From Amycolatopsis benzoatilytica AK 16/65 (GTDB lineage: Bacteria > Actinomycetota > Actinomycetes > Mycobacteriales > Pseudonocardiaceae), in NCBI RefSeq assembly GCF_000383915.1, contig NZ_KB912942.1, positions 4,865,039-4,929,038 on the forward strand: a stretch of DNA of 64,000 bases. The letters run 5' to 3'. Positions 38,052 to 47,652 of this stretch are shown in pieces. The notes under the pieces were generated by a model. That model saw only the letters and a list, made by a program, of their open reading frames with translations, searched no databases and was not told the DNA's origin. Numbering within the stretch: position 1 is the stretch's first letter; each line of letters opens with the position of its first letter. The translations under genes were made by a program, and so were the position numbers.

Positions 38052-39704
38052 TCAGTTCGTCAGATTCCCGAAGCGCCGCAACGTTTCCTCCGCACCGAGC
38101 GCCTGCGTGATCGAGTGCAGGTCCGGGCTGCGGGTCGAGCCGGTGATCGCGATCCGGATGATCTGCGACGCCTCGCGGATCGAGCCCGGGTAGGCGTCCG
38201 GGTCCTTCTTGAGTTCCTTGGCGTTCTTGGCGAACCCGTGCTTCGCCGCGACGTCGCGGATCTGCTGGAACCATTCCTGGCCGTCGTCGAGCTGCTGGTA
38301 GCTCGAGACGAAGTCCGACGCGACCGCGCGCACGACGTCCGCCGGCACGCCCAGCGCGGCGATCCGCTCGTCGTCCGGGCCGGTCGCTTCCTGGTGCAGC
38401 TGCGGGAAGAAGAACCCGTAGACGGCGCGGAAATCGCTCCACTTCTTCAGGTCCTTGCGCGGATTCTCGACGCCTTCGCGCTCCACCGCCAGCGCGCGCA
38501 GCGCCAGCTCGCGCGAGGACTCCAGCACCGTCTTGAGCTCCGGGTCGAACTGGTCCGCCCACTCCAGCACCGCTTCGAGGATCTCCGTGCCGGACAGCGT
38601 CGCGACGTAGTCGGCGGCGAGGTCGTCCAGCTTCACCAGGTCCACCAGCGGGCCGGCGACACCGCACTCGGCCAGGTTGATCGGCGCGTCCAGCGCCTCG
38701 GCGAGCGGCATCTCGGCGAGCCGGCCGTTGGCCAGGCCGCGCAGGTAGTACAGCACCGCGGGGACCGGGTAGCCGGCCTCCAGATAGAAGTCGACGGAGG
38801 CTTCCGGGTCCTTGCGCTTGGACAGCTTCCGCTTGCTGCCGCCCTCCTGCTTCATCAGCGGCGCGATGTGCGCGTACTGGATCGGCTCGAAGCCCAGCGC
38901 ATCGAACAGCTGCTGGTGGGTCGGCACCGAAGAGATCCATTCGTCGCCGCGGATCACCAGGTTCACGCGCATCAGGTGATCGTCGACCGCGTGCGCGAAG
39001 TGGTAGGTGGGCAGCCGCGGGCTCTGGTCTGAGCTCTTGAGGATCACCACGTCGTTGCGGTTCGCCTCGGCCTCGATGGTGCCGCGGATCGCGTCCGTGA
39101 AGCGCACCCGCGCGCCGGTGTCGTCCGGTGCGCGGAAACGGACCACCCACGGCTCGCCCGCGTCGAGCTTCGCCTGCACGTCCTCGGCCGAAGCGTCGCG
39201 CCAGATCGCCCACGAGCCGTAGTAACCGGTCGGCAGCTTCGTCGCCTGCTGGCGCGCGGTGATGGACGCCAGCTCGTCCTTCGTCGCGAAATCGATGTAC
39301 GCACGGCCTTCGCGCAACAGGTGCCGCACGTAGGTCAGGTAGATCTGCTCGCGCTCGGACTGGCGGTACGGGCCGTACTCACCGCCGCGCAGCGTGTCCT
39401 CGTCCGCCTGCAGCCCGAAGTGGGCGAAGCCGCGCTCGAACTGCTCCAGCGCACCTTCGACCTCGCGCGACTGGTCGGTGTCCTCGACACGGACCAGGTA
39501 GCGGCCTTCGGAGCGGCGCGCGACGTCCTGGTCGATCGTCGCGACGTAGATGCCGCCGATGTGCACGAAGCCGGTCGGCGACGGGCCGAACCGGGTCACC
39601 AACGCGGCGTCGGGCAGCTGCCGGGCCGGGTAGCGCTGCTCCCAGTGCTCCGGCTCGGGCAGATCCGCGGGGAACAGGGCGTCGATGACCGCACGGTCCA
39701 GCAT
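38052..39704 (-). CDS. gltX: Glutamate--tRNA ligase, long clostridial-type variant
   Basis: 550 residues from ATG with GGAGA upstream. Class I motifs: HIGH-type PSPTGFVHIGG near residue 40 and KMSKS-type KRKLSKRKDP near 290; RVEDTDQSREVEG identifies a GluRS. The N-terminal extension (LFPADLPEPEHWEQRYPAR) and the extra length differ from the usual actinomycete GltX of about 490 residues and recall clostridial GluRS. The housekeeping gene normally lies near leuCD, so this may be a second or resistant copy (inference). It charges tRNA(Glu). Divergent from the PadR gene. Confidence 0.9.
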   Translation of the reverse strand: MLDRAVIDALFPADLPEPEHWEQRYPARQLPDAALVTRFGPSPTGFVHIGGIYVATIDQDVARRSEGRYLVRVEDTDQSREVEGALEQFERGFAHFGLQADEDTLRGGEYGPYRQSEREQIYLTYVRHLLREGRAYIDFATKDELASITARQQATKLPTGYYGSWAIWRDASAEDVQAKLDAGEPWVVRFRAPDDTGARVRFTDAIRGTIEAEANRNDVVILKSSDQSPRLPTYHFAHAVDDHLMRVNLVIRGDEWISSVPTHQQLFDALGFEPIQYAHIAPLMKQEGGSKRKLSKRKDPEASVDFYLEAGYPVPAVLYYLRGLANGRLAEMPLAEALDAPINLAECGVAGPLVDLVKLDDLAADYVATLSGTEILEAVLEWADQFDPELKTVLESSRELALRALAVEREGVENPRKDLKKWSDFRAVYGFFFPQLHQEATGPDDERIAALGVPADVVRAVASDFVSSYQQLDDGQEWFQQIRDVAAKHGFAKNAKELKKDPDAYPGSIREASQIIRIAITGSTRSPDLHSITQALGAEETLRRFGNLTN

Positions 39705-39827
39705 CGGGGGTCGGGTCTCCCAGGTCGTTCGAGTGTTCTCGCTAGCCCTTCGAGTATCGCCGACCGTCGTCCTCGCCGGTCGCGCAGGTCCCCGCCGCTC
39801 TCGGCAAGGTTGCCAATCGACCGGTTC

Positions 39828-39837
39828 CGATATATCG
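39828..39837. promoter_or_regulatory. CGATATATCG palindrome, probable PadR operator
   Basis: A perfect 10-base palindrome in the 216-base space between gltX and the PadR gene, 84 bases before the PadR start, in an AT-rich patch unusual for this genome. PadR-type repressors commonly bind ATATCG/CGATAT elements. Confidence 0.55.
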
Positions 39838-39920
39838 TGAAAATGTCGCAATCGTTCGCGACAACTCGGCGACTGCCGCTCACCCGGAGCGGGAGCGCCG
39901 CAGCGAAAGGAAGCAAGACC

Positions 39921-40571
39921 ATGAACACCCGACGACGACACCCCTTCCCCGGCGGCCATCACGAACACGGCGAGCACGACCAGCGCAGGCGGTCTTCGTT
40001 CGGCCCGTGGGGCCGCGACTTCGGAGACTTCGGCTTCGGCCCCGGCGGTCCGCGCGGCCGGCACGGCCACGGTCCGGGCGGACGCCGCGGACCGGGCCCC
40101 CGGCGCGGCCGGCGCGGCGACGTGCGAGCGGCGATCCTCACCCTGCTCGCGGAGCAGCCGCGGCACGGATACGAGATCATCCGCGAGATCGGGGAGCGCA
40201 GCGGCGGCCTGTGGAAGCCCAGCCCCGGCTCGATCTACCCGACCCTGCAGATGCTGGCCGACGAGGGCCTGGTGGTGAGCCGCGACGAGAGCGGCAAGAA
40301 GCTCTTCGAGCTCACCGACGAGGGCCGCGCCACCGCCGAGCAGCAGACCGGCACTCCGCCGTGGGAGCACTTCGCCGACGACGTCGACCCGGTCGAGCAC
40401 GACCTGCGCAAGGCAGGCGCGACGCTCGCCGCGGCCGTGGTCCAGGTGATGCGCGCGGGCAGCGCTAACCAGCAGTCCCGCGTGGTGGACGTGCTCAACG
40501 AAGCACGCCGCTCGATCTACTCGATCCTCGGCGAGGTCGAGGACGAGGACTCCGGCGAGACGGCCGAATGA
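39921..40571 (+). CDS. PadR family regulator with Gly/Arg/His-rich N-terminus
   Basis: 216 residues, ATG preceded by AAGGAAG. Residues 1-65 are disordered and Gly/Arg/His-rich (GPGGRRGPGPRRGRRG), then the PadR winged helix (VRAAILTLLAEQPRHGYEIIREI, KPSPGSIYPTLQMLADEGLV, KKLFELTDEGR) and a C-terminal helix for dimerisation. PadR proteins repress efflux or stress genes. Its 3' end overlaps the convergent methyltransferase gene by 55 bases. A CGATATATCG palindrome upstream suggests autoregulation. Confidence 0.9.
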   Translation: MNTRRRHPFPGGHHEHGEHDQRRRSSFGPWGRDFGDFGFGPGGPRGRHGHGPGGRRGPGPRRGRRGDVRAAILTLLAEQPRHGYEIIREIGERSGGLWKPSPGSIYPTLQMLADEGLVVSRDESGKKLFELTDEGRATAEQQTGTPPWEHFADDVDPVEHDLRKAGATLAAAVVQVMRAGSANQQSRVVDVLNEARRSIYSILGEVEDEDSGETAE

Positions 40572-41329
40572 CCGGGCAGGACGAGGCCGGTGGGTTTGAC
40601 GCGGCAATGCACGCGATAGCCCACCGGCAGCGTCACCTCGCCCGGTCCCGGGTTCAGCCGGCGCACCTCGGCGATCGCACGCTGCGCGACCCGTGCGCTG
40701 AACTCGATCTTCAGCACTGATTCCGCCTCGGCGAAGTCCGCGAAGCGCCATCGCGTGCTCACCCGCCGGCAAGTGAACCCTTGCTCGGCGAAGAACCGTT
40801 CCACCGCGGGCGGGTCGTAGTGCGGCAAGTCCGCCCGCATCCATCCGCCGTATGGCTCGCTCGCCACGTCGAGGTCGACGATGACCGTCGTGCCTCCGGG
40901 CCGCAGCACCCTTTCCGCCTCGCGCAACCCGGGTTCGCAGCCAGGGCCGAAGAAGTACGCGGTGCGCGCGTGCACGATGTCCGCGCTGGCGTCGTCCGCG
41001 GGCACCTGCTGGGCTCGTCCGACCCGAACCCGCACGTTGTCCAGATCCCGCACCCGCCGCTCCGCGTCCCGCGCGAGCGGCGGGTGTGGTTCCACGCCGA
41101 GCACCGAACGCGCGTCCGCGGCGAAGACCGGCAAGTGGTAGCCGTCGCCGCAACCGAGGTCGAGGACGTCGCGGCCGGTCCAGTCGGCTTCCTCGCGGAC
41201 GGCGCGCCAAATGTCTCCGTCGACGTCCTGCGCGCGGTTCTCGATGGCGTAAACCTGCTGGTGGTACCAAATGTTGGGGCTGGGGACGACTTCCCCGGAC
41301 TTGGCCGGGCCGCGGGAGAACCAGCGCAC
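40517..41329 (-). CDS. Class I SAM-dependent methyltransferase
   Basis: 270 residues from GTG with GGAGGG 3 bases upstream. Motif I DVLDLGCGDGYHLPVF near residue 55, motif II region VLGVEPHPPLA, post-motif VHARTAYFFGPGCEPGLREAERVLRPGG. The start region FSRGPAKSGEVVPSPNIWYH is conserved-looking. Substrate unknown. Its last 18 codons run antisense to the end of the PadR gene. Confidence 0.85.
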   Translation of the reverse strand: MRWFSRGPAKSGEVVPSPNIWYHQQVYAIENRAQDVDGDIWRAVREEADWTGRDVLDLGCGDGYHLPVFAADARSVLGVEPHPPLARDAERRVRDLDNVRVRVGRAQQVPADDASADIVHARTAYFFGPGCEPGLREAERVLRPGGTTVIVDLDVASEPYGGWMRADLPHYDPPAVERFFAEQGFTCRRVSTRWRFADFAEAESVLKIEFSARVAQRAIAEVRRLNPGPGEVTLPVGYRVHCRVKPTGLVLPGHSAVSPESSSSTSPRIE

Positions 41330-41439
41330 AGGCCCTCCTCTCCCGCACCGGGCCGGCCGCGGGTGCGACCGGGTTTCCCGCTCAAAGCGTAGAACCCCGC
41401 TGCGGCGAATAGACTTCTCCCTCTCGGGAGGAGGCCATC

Positions 41440-42282
41440 ATGTCTGTCGGCTGGGCCGGCACCCGCGCGATCCCGGCAGGTCTGCCGTGCTGGATCGAAG
41501 TGGCGTGCCGCGACGAAGCGCGAATCCAGGACTTCTATTCCCGCCTGTTCGGCTGGGAATACACGGCACGGAGAGACCCGGCCGCCCCGAACGGCAGATA
41601 CTGGATCGCTTCCGCCGGCGGCGTCGCGGCCGGAGGCCTGTACCAGGCAGGGGCCCGCAGCGCGCCGGGCTGGACGCTGCAGCTGTCCGTGCCGCACACC
41701 GCCAGCGCGGCCGAATGGGTGGAACACCTCGGCGGGCAAGTCGTGCTCGGCCCGGTCGCGATCCCCGAGCGCGGCAGCATCGTGCACACCATCGACGCCT
41801 GCGGCGCGCCGGTGGTGTTCTGGGAGGCCCCGCCGGACTGGGAATTCGCCAGCGGCGTACCCAACGCGTTCAGCGGCGCGGACCTCAACACGCACGACGG
41901 CGCGGCGGCGGATCACTTCTACACCAAGCTGTTCAGCTATTCGAGCCGTCAGGTCGGCGACGGCGAAACCGTCGACTACGCCGAATACTCGCTGGAGCAC
42001 ACACCGGTGCTGTACCGGTACGTGATGGGCCCGGAGTACGGCCCGGACACTCCCCCGCACTGGCTGGTGTACTTCAAGGCCGAGCCCGCTCGCGGGACCG
42101 ACGCCACCGCGGGCGAGGCGCTGATGCTGGGAGGTTCGGTGGTGATCGAGCCCTACGACACCGCGTTCGGCCGCACCGCGATCCTCGCCGACCCGGACGG
42201 CGCGGTGTTCGCCGTGATCGACCACTCGCGCGTGCTGGAGGACGTCGGCCGGGCCGAGGTCGACGACCCGTACGACGACTGA
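41440..42282 (+). CDS. VOC family protein with two glyoxalase-like domains
   Basis: 280 residues; GGGAGGAGG precedes ATG. Two repeats of the betaalphabetabetabeta fold: PCWIEVACRDEARIQDFYSRLFGWEY (as parts, from residue 16) and LNTHDGAAADHFYTKLFSY near 150, each ending in a metal-type acidic motif (VVFWEAP; AILADPDGAVFAVID). These match actinomycete proteins often called glyoxalase/bleomycin-resistance or hydroxylase. Role uncertain: binding or isomerisation of a small molecule. Between methyltransferase and cdsA. Confidence 0.88.
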   Translation: MSVGWAGTRAIPAGLPCWIEVACRDEARIQDFYSRLFGWEYTARRDPAAPNGRYWIASAGGVAAGGLYQAGARSAPGWTLQLSVPHTASAAEWVEHLGGQVVLGPVAIPERGSIVHTIDACGAPVVFWEAPPDWEFASGVPNAFSGADLNTHDGAAADHFYTKLFSYSSRQVGDGETVDYAEYSLEHTPVLYRYVMGPEYGPDTPPHWLVYFKAEPARGTDATAGEALMLGGSVVIEPYDTAFGRTAILADPDGAVFAVIDHSRVLEDVGRAEVDDPYDD

Positions 42283-42336
42283 GTTCTACGCCGGAACGAA
42301 AGCTCCGCCCGCTCCGTCCAGGCCGGCTGCTTCCAG

Positions 42337-43386
42337 TCAGGCCGGAATGAAGGCCGAGAGCAGCAGCCAGGACACGACGGCCGAGGGCAGCAACGAGTCG
42401 AGCCGGTCCATGATGCCGCCGTGGCCGGGCAGCAGCGTGCCCATGTCCTTGATGCCGAGGTCGCGTTTGATCAGCGACTCGACCAGGTCGCCGAGCGTCG
42501 CGGTGAGCACGATCGCCGCGCCGAAGAGCGCGCCCTGCCAGGCGTGGCCGTTGAGCATCAGGCTGAGGGTGAGGACGCCGGCGGCGATGCCGGCGATCAT
42601 CGAACCGGCGAAGCCCTCCCAGGACTTCTTCGGGCTGATCGTGGGCGCCATCGGGTGTTTGCCGCCGAGCACGCCGGCGATGTAGCCGCCGGTGTCGGAG
42701 GCGACGACGGCGATGAGGAACGCGAGGACCCGCCCGACCCCGTCCGCCGGCGGCACCAGCATCGCCGCGAAGGCGCCGAACAACGGCAGGTACGCGGCGG
42801 CGAAAACCGAGGCGCCGACGTCGCGGACGTAGCCGTTGGCCCCGCCGGGCAGCCGCCAGAGCAGGCAGGCGAGCACGGTGAGCACGAACGCGGTGAGCGC
42901 GCCTTCGCGGCCGTACGGCCAGGCGAGCCAGATCATCGCCTGCCCGCCGACGAGCACCGGGATCAACGCGACCTTGGTATTCGCGACCCGGCGCAGCACA
43001 CCGGAGAACTCGACCGTGCCGACCGCGATCGCGGCGGCGATCACCCCGATGAAGAGGAACCGGACGGTGAGCAGGGAAACGATGATCGCGGCACCGAGCA
43101 GCAGCCCGACGCCGATCGCGGCGGGCAGGTTGCGCCCGGCACGAGACGTCTTCTTCGCCGGTTCCGCAGCCGATTTCGCAGCTTTTCCGGGCGCTGCACC
43201 GGAATCCGTCGACGAATCCGCCGCGGATTCTGCTTTCTCGGGCACCGCTGGGGTTTCCGCCCCGGCGGGGGGCGGAGTGGGCCGCGATTCCCGCGCCGGG
43301 CCGGACGTGGGGTCCGGCTCGGCGGCCGGGTCCGGCGCCGGGGTGTCGTGCACCCGCTCGTCGCGTTCCTCGCTCACCTGGCTCAT
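42337..43386 (-). CDS. cdsA: Phosphatidate cytidylyltransferase
   Basis: 349 residues. A long Pro/Ala/Glu-rich cytoplasmic N-terminus (about 1-90), eight hydrophobic segments, and the family signature SLIKRDLGIKDMG…LPGHGGIMDRLDS near 315. It makes CDP-diacylglycerol for phospholipids at the membrane. Its ATG overlaps the frr stop (TGATG). The disordered N-terminal extension is longer than in most species but usual in actinomycetes. Confidence 0.95.
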   Translation of the reverse strand: MSQVSEERDERVHDTPAPDPAAEPDPTSGPARESRPTPPPAGAETPAVPEKAESAADSSTDSGAAPGKAAKSAAEPAKKTSRAGRNLPAAIGVGLLLGAAIIVSLLTVRFLFIGVIAAAIAVGTVEFSGVLRRVANTKVALIPVLVGGQAMIWLAWPYGREGALTAFVLTVLACLLWRLPGGANGYVRDVGASVFAAAYLPLFGAFAAMLVPPADGVGRVLAFLIAVVASDTGGYIAGVLGGKHPMAPTISPKKSWEGFAGSMIAGIAAGVLTLSLMLNGHAWQGALFGAAIVLTATLGDLVESLIKRDLGIKDMGTLLPGHGGIMDRLDSLLPSAVVSWLLLSAFIPA

Positions 43387-43943
43387 CAGACCTCGAGCAG
43401 CTCGGCTTCCTTGTGTTTCACCAGCTCGTCGACCTGGTGGACGTAGGTGTCGGTGAGGTTCTGCAGTTCCTTCTCCGCGCGCGCGACCTCGTCCTCGCCG
43501 GCTTCGCCGTCCTTGGCGATGCGGTCGAGCTCTTCCTTGGCCTTGCGGCGGACACTGCGGATGGAGACGCGCGCGTCCTCGCCCTTGCCCTTGGCGACCT
43601 TCACCATCTCCTTGCGCCGCTCCTCGGTGAGCTGCGGGATGACGATGCGGATCACGGTGCCGTCGTTGCTCGGGTTGACGCCGAGGTCGGACTCGCGGAT
43701 CGCCTTCTCGACGGCGACCAGCTGCGTCTGGTCGTAGGGCTTGACCAGCGCCATCCGCGCCTCCGGCACGGACACGCTGGCCAGCTGGTTCAGCGGGGTC
43801 GGCGCGCCGTAGTAGTCGACGACGATGCGGGAGAACATCGACGGGGTCGCCCGCCCGGTCCGCACCGAGGCGAGGTCCTCCTTCGCCACGGACACCGCTT
43901 TTTCCATCTTCTCCTCGGCGTCGAGGAGGGTCTCGTCGATCAC
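43386..43943 (-). CDS. frr: Ribosome recycling factor
   Basis: 185 residues from GTG preceded by GGGAG. Standard RRF sequence: [69 protein letters not shown]. It splits post-termination ribosomes with EF-G. Lies between pyrH and cdsA in the conserved order. Confidence 0.97.
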   Translation of the reverse strand: MIDETLLDAEEKMEKAVSVAKEDLASVRTGRATPSMFSRIVVDYYGAPTPLNQLASVSVPEARMALVKPYDQTQLVAVEKAIRESDLGVNPSNDGTVIRIVIPQLTEERRKEMVKVAKGKGEDARVSIRSVRRKAKEELDRIAKDGEAGEDEVARAEKELQNLTDTYVHQVDELVKHKEAELLEV

Positions 43944-43993
43944 GGCTACTCCCGGTGTTGTGATTGTCGAAGCTGTGCTTGATCCCAGCAGGT

Positions 43994-44740
43994 CTAGGCG
44001 GAAGCCTCGGCAGCGGGGGTGGCGACCAGCGTGCCGATCCTCTCACCACCGACCGCGCGCGCGATGTTGCCCTCGGTCAGCAGGTTGAACACGATCATCG
44101 GCATCTTGTTGTCCATGCAGAGGCTGAACGCGGTGGCGTCGGCGACCTTGAGACCGCGCTCGAGCACCTCGCGGTGGCTGATCTCGTTGAACATCTCCGC
44201 GTCCGGGTCCGTCTTCGGGTCCGCGGTGTAGACGCCGTCGACGGCCTTCGCCATCAGCACGGCTTCGCAGCCGAGTTCGAGCGCGCGCTGCGCGGCCGCG
44301 GTGTCGGTGGAGAAGTAGGGCATCCCGACGCCGGCGCCGAAGATCACGACGCGGCCCTTCTCGAGGTGGCGCTCCGCGCGCCGCGGGATGTAGGGCTCGG
44401 CGACCTGGCCCATCGTGATCGCGGTCTGCACGCGTGTGGGCAGGCCCTCCTTTTCCAGGAAGTCCTGCAGCGCCAGGCAGTTCATCACGGTGCCGAGCAT
44501 CGCCATGTAGTCGGCGCGGTCGCGGTCCATGCCGCGCTGGGAAAGCTCCGCGCCGCGGAAATAGTTGCCGCCGCCGATCACCACCGCGATCTGCACCCCG
44601 GTGCGCGCGACGTCGGCGATCTGCTTGGCGACCGAATGCACGACGTCGGGATCGACTCCGACCGCGCCTCCGCCGAACATCTCGCCGCCCAGCTTCAGCA
44701 GCACCCGGCGGTATCCGCCCTCGACTCGGACGTCACCCAT
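43994..44740 (-). CDS. pyrH: Uridylate kinase
   Basis: 248 residues; ATG at 44740 has AGGAGG upstream, and the longer in-frame extension is not supported. Motifs: [11 protein letters not shown] near residue 15, [10 protein letters not shown] near 55, [30 protein letters not shown]. Phosphorylates UMP to UDP. Confidence 0.97.
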   Translation of the reverse strand: MGDVRVEGGYRRVLLKLGGEMFGGGAVGVDPDVVHSVAKQIADVARTGVQIAVVIGGGNYFRGAELSQRGMDRDRADYMAMLGTVMNCLALQDFLEKEGLPTRVQTAITMGQVAEPYIPRRAERHLEKGRVVIFGAGVGMPYFSTDTAAAQRALELGCEAVLMAKAVDGVYTADPKTDPDAEMFNEISHREVLERGLKVADATAFSLCMDNKMPMIVFNLLTEGNIARAVGGERIGTLVATPAAEASA

Positions 44741-44770
44741 GTCTGTCGCCTCCTGCCCCTCGTAGACCCG

Positions 44771-44809
44771 ACTGTGCCCCGTCCCCGATTCACGGAGACG
44801 GGGCACAGT
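44771..44809 (-). terminator. Terminator after tsf
   Basis: ACTGTGCCCCGTC (44771-44783) and GACGGGGCACAGT (44797-44809) are perfect 13-base arms, between tsf and pyrH. It separates the rpsB-tsf unit from pyrH-frr-cdsA. Confidence 0.85.
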
Positions 44810-44835
44810 GCCAGAACCTAGTCCCAGTGCCTCGC

Positions 44836-45651
44836 TCAGGCCTGGCCGACCTCGAACCGGGCGAACCGGGTCAGGGTCACGCCGGCCTCGTCGAGCAGGG
44901 CCTTGACGGTCTTCTTGTTGTCCTTGACCGACGGCTGCTCGAGCAGCACGTTGTCCTTGTAGTACGCGGTGACCTTGCCCTCGATGATCTTCGGCAGCGC
45001 CTGCTCCGGCTTGCCTTCCTCGCGGGCGGTCTGCTCGGCGATGCGGCGTTCGTTCTCGATGATCTCGGCCGGCACCTCCTCGCGGGTCAGGTACTTCGCG
45101 CGCAGCGCGGCGACCTGCATGGCGGCACCGCGGGCGGCGTTGACGTCGTCGCCGGTGAACTCGACCAGCACGCCGACGGCCGGCGGGAGGTCGGAGCCGC
45201 GGCGGTGCAGGTAGGTCGCGGTCTGGCCCTCGAAGGAGACCACGCGGCGCAGCTCGAGCTTCTCGCCGATGCGGGCGGACAGCTCCTGCACGGCCTCGTT
45301 GACCGGCTTGCCGCCCAGGTCAGCGGCCTTGAGCGCCTCGACGTCGCTGGTCTTCAGCGCCTTCGCGGCCTCGACGATCTTCGCCGCGAGCTGCTGGAAC
45401 TCGTCGTTCTTGGCGACGAAGTCGGTTTCCGAGTCGAGCTCGATCAGGATGCCGCCGTCGCCGGCCACCAGGCCCTCGGCGGTGGCGCGCTCGGCGCGCT
45501 TGCCGACGTCCTTGGCACCCTTGATGCGCAGGAACTCGACGGCCTTCTCGAAGTCGCCGTCGTTCTCCTCGAGCGCCTTCTTGCAGTCCATCATGCCCGC
45601 GCCGGTCATCTCGCGCAGGCGCTTCACGTCAGCGGCGGTGTAGTTCGCCAT
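44836..45651 (-). CDS. tsf: Elongation factor Ts
   Basis: 271 residues. N-terminal UBA-like start [27 protein letters not shown], then [22 protein letters not shown] and the [10 protein letters not shown] motif that contacts EF-Tu. Exchanges GDP on EF-Tu. Follows rpsB, separated by a strong hairpin. Confidence 0.97.
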   Translation of the reverse strand: MANYTAADVKRLREMTGAGMMDCKKALEENDGDFEKAVEFLRIKGAKDVGKRAERATAEGLVAGDGGILIELDSETDFVAKNDEFQQLAAKIVEAAKALKTSDVEALKAADLGGKPVNEAVQELSARIGEKLELRRVVSFEGQTATYLHRRGSDLPPAVGVLVEFTGDDVNAARGAAMQVAALRAKYLTREEVPAEIIENERRIAEQTAREEGKPEQALPKIIEGKVTAYYKDNVLLEQPSVKDNKKTVKALLDEAGVTLTRFARFEVGQA

Positions 45652-45692
45652 CGTGTTGAATCCGTCCGTTTCAGGTACGTGTGCGGTGAGCA

Positions 45693-45727
45693 GTGCCCGG
45701 GCGGCCCTGCGCGGACCGCCCGGGCAC
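45693..45727 (-). terminator. Hairpin between rpsB and tsf
   Basis: GTGCCCGGGCGG (45693-45704) and CCGCCCGGGCAC (45716-45727) are perfect 12-base arms starting 7 bases after the rpsB stop. It may partly terminate or stabilise rpsB mRNA and so set the S2:EF-Ts ratio. Confidence 0.75.
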
Positions 45728-45733
45728 GATGGA

Positions 45734-46642
45734 TCAGGAGTTGGCCGGAGCCTGCTCGTCGGCGGCAGCCGGAGCGGCCTCGGCCTCGGTCGAGGCAGCG
45801 TCGGTCGCAGCGGCGGCGTCGGTCGCGGCAGCGGCCTCAGTCGCGTCCGCGGCGGCGGTCTCCGAGCCCGCGAGGAGCTCCTTTTCCCACTCGGCCAGCG
45901 GCTCTTCCGAAGCGCTGGTCTCCGGCTTCGCGTCGGCCGACCCGCCGTTGCGGCCCGAACGGGCCATCAGGCCGGCGGCAGCCGCCTCGGCGACCACCTT
46001 GGTGAGCAGCGCGGCGGAGCGGATCGCGTCGTCGTTGCCCGGGATCGGGTAGTCGACCTCGTCCGGGTCGCAGTTCGTGTCCAGGATCGCGACGACCGGG
46101 ATGTTCAGCTTGCGAGCCTCGCCGACGGCGATGTGCTCCTTCTTGGTGTCGACGATCCACACCGCGGACGGCACCTTGGCCATGTCGCGGATACCGCCGA
46201 GGGTCTTCTCGAGCTTGTCCTTCTCACGGGTCAGCGTGAGAATTTCGCGCTTGGTGAGGCCGGCGAAGCCGCCGGTCTGCTCCTGCGCCTCGAGCTCCTT
46301 CAGGCGGAGAAGACGCTTGTGCACGGTCTGGAAGTTGGTCAGCATGCCGCCGAGCCAGCGCTGGTTGACGTAGGGCATGCCCACGCGCGCGGCCTCGTTG
46401 GCGATCGCTTCCTGAGCCTGCTTCTTGGTGCCGACGAACATGATGGTGCCGCCGTGCGCGACGGTTTCCTTGATGAACTCGTACGCACGGTCGATGTAGG
46501 TCAGCGTCTGCTGCAGGTCGATGATGTAGATGCCGTTGCGCTCGGTGAAGATGTAGCGCTTCATCTTCGGGTTCCACCGACGGGTCTGGTGTCCGAAGTG
46601 CACGCCGCTGTCGAGCAGCTGCTTCATGGTGACGACGGCCAT
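45734..46642 (-). CDS. rpsB: 30S ribosomal protein S2
   Basis: 302 residues. Typical S2 core: [82 protein letters not shown]. The tail after 250 is a long Ala/Thr/Glu-rich extension ([15 protein letters not shown]), typical for actinomycetes. GAAGG lies before the ATG. The 5' leader of about 270 bases could carry an S2 autoregulatory structure; a TAGAAT on the minus strand (46912-46917) is a candidate -10. Confidence 0.96.
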   Translation of the reverse strand: MAVVTMKQLLDSGVHFGHQTRRWNPKMKRYIFTERNGIYIIDLQQTLTYIDRAYEFIKETVAHGGTIMFVGTKKQAQEAIANEAARVGMPYVNQRWLGGMLTNFQTVHKRLLRLKELEAQEQTGGFAGLTKREILTLTREKDKLEKTLGGIRDMAKVPSAVWIVDTKKEHIAVGEARKLNIPVVAILDTNCDPDEVDYPIPGNDDAIRSAALLTKVVAEAAAAGLMARSGRNGGSADAKPETSASEEPLAEWEKELLAGSETAAADATEAAAATDAAAATDAASTEAEAAPAAADEQAPANS

Positions 46643-47652
46643 TGCCGGAATCACACCTTCTCTGTAGTCACGCGCTCCCGCCGCAGGTTTCGTCCTGTGC
46701 GGAGACGCTGTTCCGGTTTGTCGCTGGCCACCGGGCGGCTGCCAGCCCTGGTGCAGTAGCCGATGCCCGGACCCGACGGGTTTGCAGTGCGAAACCCCAG
46801 GGACCGCCGGACACCGTGCGCCCCTCCGTCCGGGTCCCGCGCGAGGCGGACCGTCCGGGGAACGCGCGCACGTGCACGCGAAGTCAGCCCAGCAAGTGGA
46901 CTGCGCACATGATTCTACCCCCTGCCACCAGCCCCGTCCCTGCGGGCAGCCTTCGCCCGGCCGAGAGTTGTCCACAACCGCACAAGCCTGTGGACAACTG
47001 CCGATGACGGACGGGCTGGCACCAGCTGGTCGGCGAGCATGGAGGCATGACCGCTGATCGAGGTTTTTCCCGCTTTTTCGCTGCTGGTTTCGCCGGTTTC
47101 GCTGGCGGTTCTGATGGTGGTTCTGATGGCGATCCTGCTGATGGTGCGACGTGCACCGAGGGGTTGGCGAGGTCTCTTGACGACGCTGCCGGTGCACCCG
47201 CGCCGCCGCCTGTTCTGCCCCTGCCTCCGCCACCCGCGCATCCGGTCGTCCAAGCGACCGCAGCACTGCTCTGCTGCTCCCAGGCCACCCGGTTGTCCGG
47301 CAGAGCGGACTCACCGCCCGCAGGTCCGGCCGGCGGACTCCGCACCAGCATCGTCCCCAGCACCGACGCGCTCTTCGCCGAGCGCCCGCTCCCCCGAAGC
47401 GGCCGTCACCGAAGAACGCCCGCCCGGCCGCCCATCCACCGCGTCGCCGCGTCGAGACTTCGAACGGCGTACTCCGCGACCTTCATGACGACCAGCGCCA
47501 CTGCCCGATACTCGATCTTCGCCATCCGCCACACCCTCTTCGTCCTCCGCAGATTCGTCGGGCATCCGCCTCGCGCCGCCGAGCCGGGCCGCCTCCCCCG
47601 AATCCGCCTGTCCCTCCCCTGCGACTTCAGCTGGGGACACCCGCCGCTCCGG
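46643..47652. other. About 1 kb without a convincing gene between rpsB and the M23 peptidase gene
   Basis: Contains the rpsB leader and promoter, a pair of DnaA-box-like sites, and from about 47060 to 47145 a run of short near-repeats (GGTTCTGATGGTGGTTCTGATGG type) with many T third-position bases, unlike neighbouring genes. The M23 reading frame is open through 47047-47652, but the peptide is low-complexity, changes character and has no ribosome site, so I do not treat it as coding. Confidence 0.45.
46968..46997. promoter_or_regulatory. Inverted pair of DnaA-box-like sequences
   Basis: TTGTCCACA (46968-46976) and, inverted, TGTGGACAA (46989-46997) each match the DnaA box of high-GC actinomycetes exactly; with flanking bases they form 10-base inverted arms (46967-46976, 46989-46998). 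Lies 326 bases upstream of rpsB. Confidence 0.6.

Noticed and set aside
38052..41348. Single 1098-residue minus-strand gene joining GluRS with the region of the methyltransferase
   Set aside because: Only the part below 39704 is GluRS; the upstream part runs antisense to PadR and out of frame with the methyltransferase.
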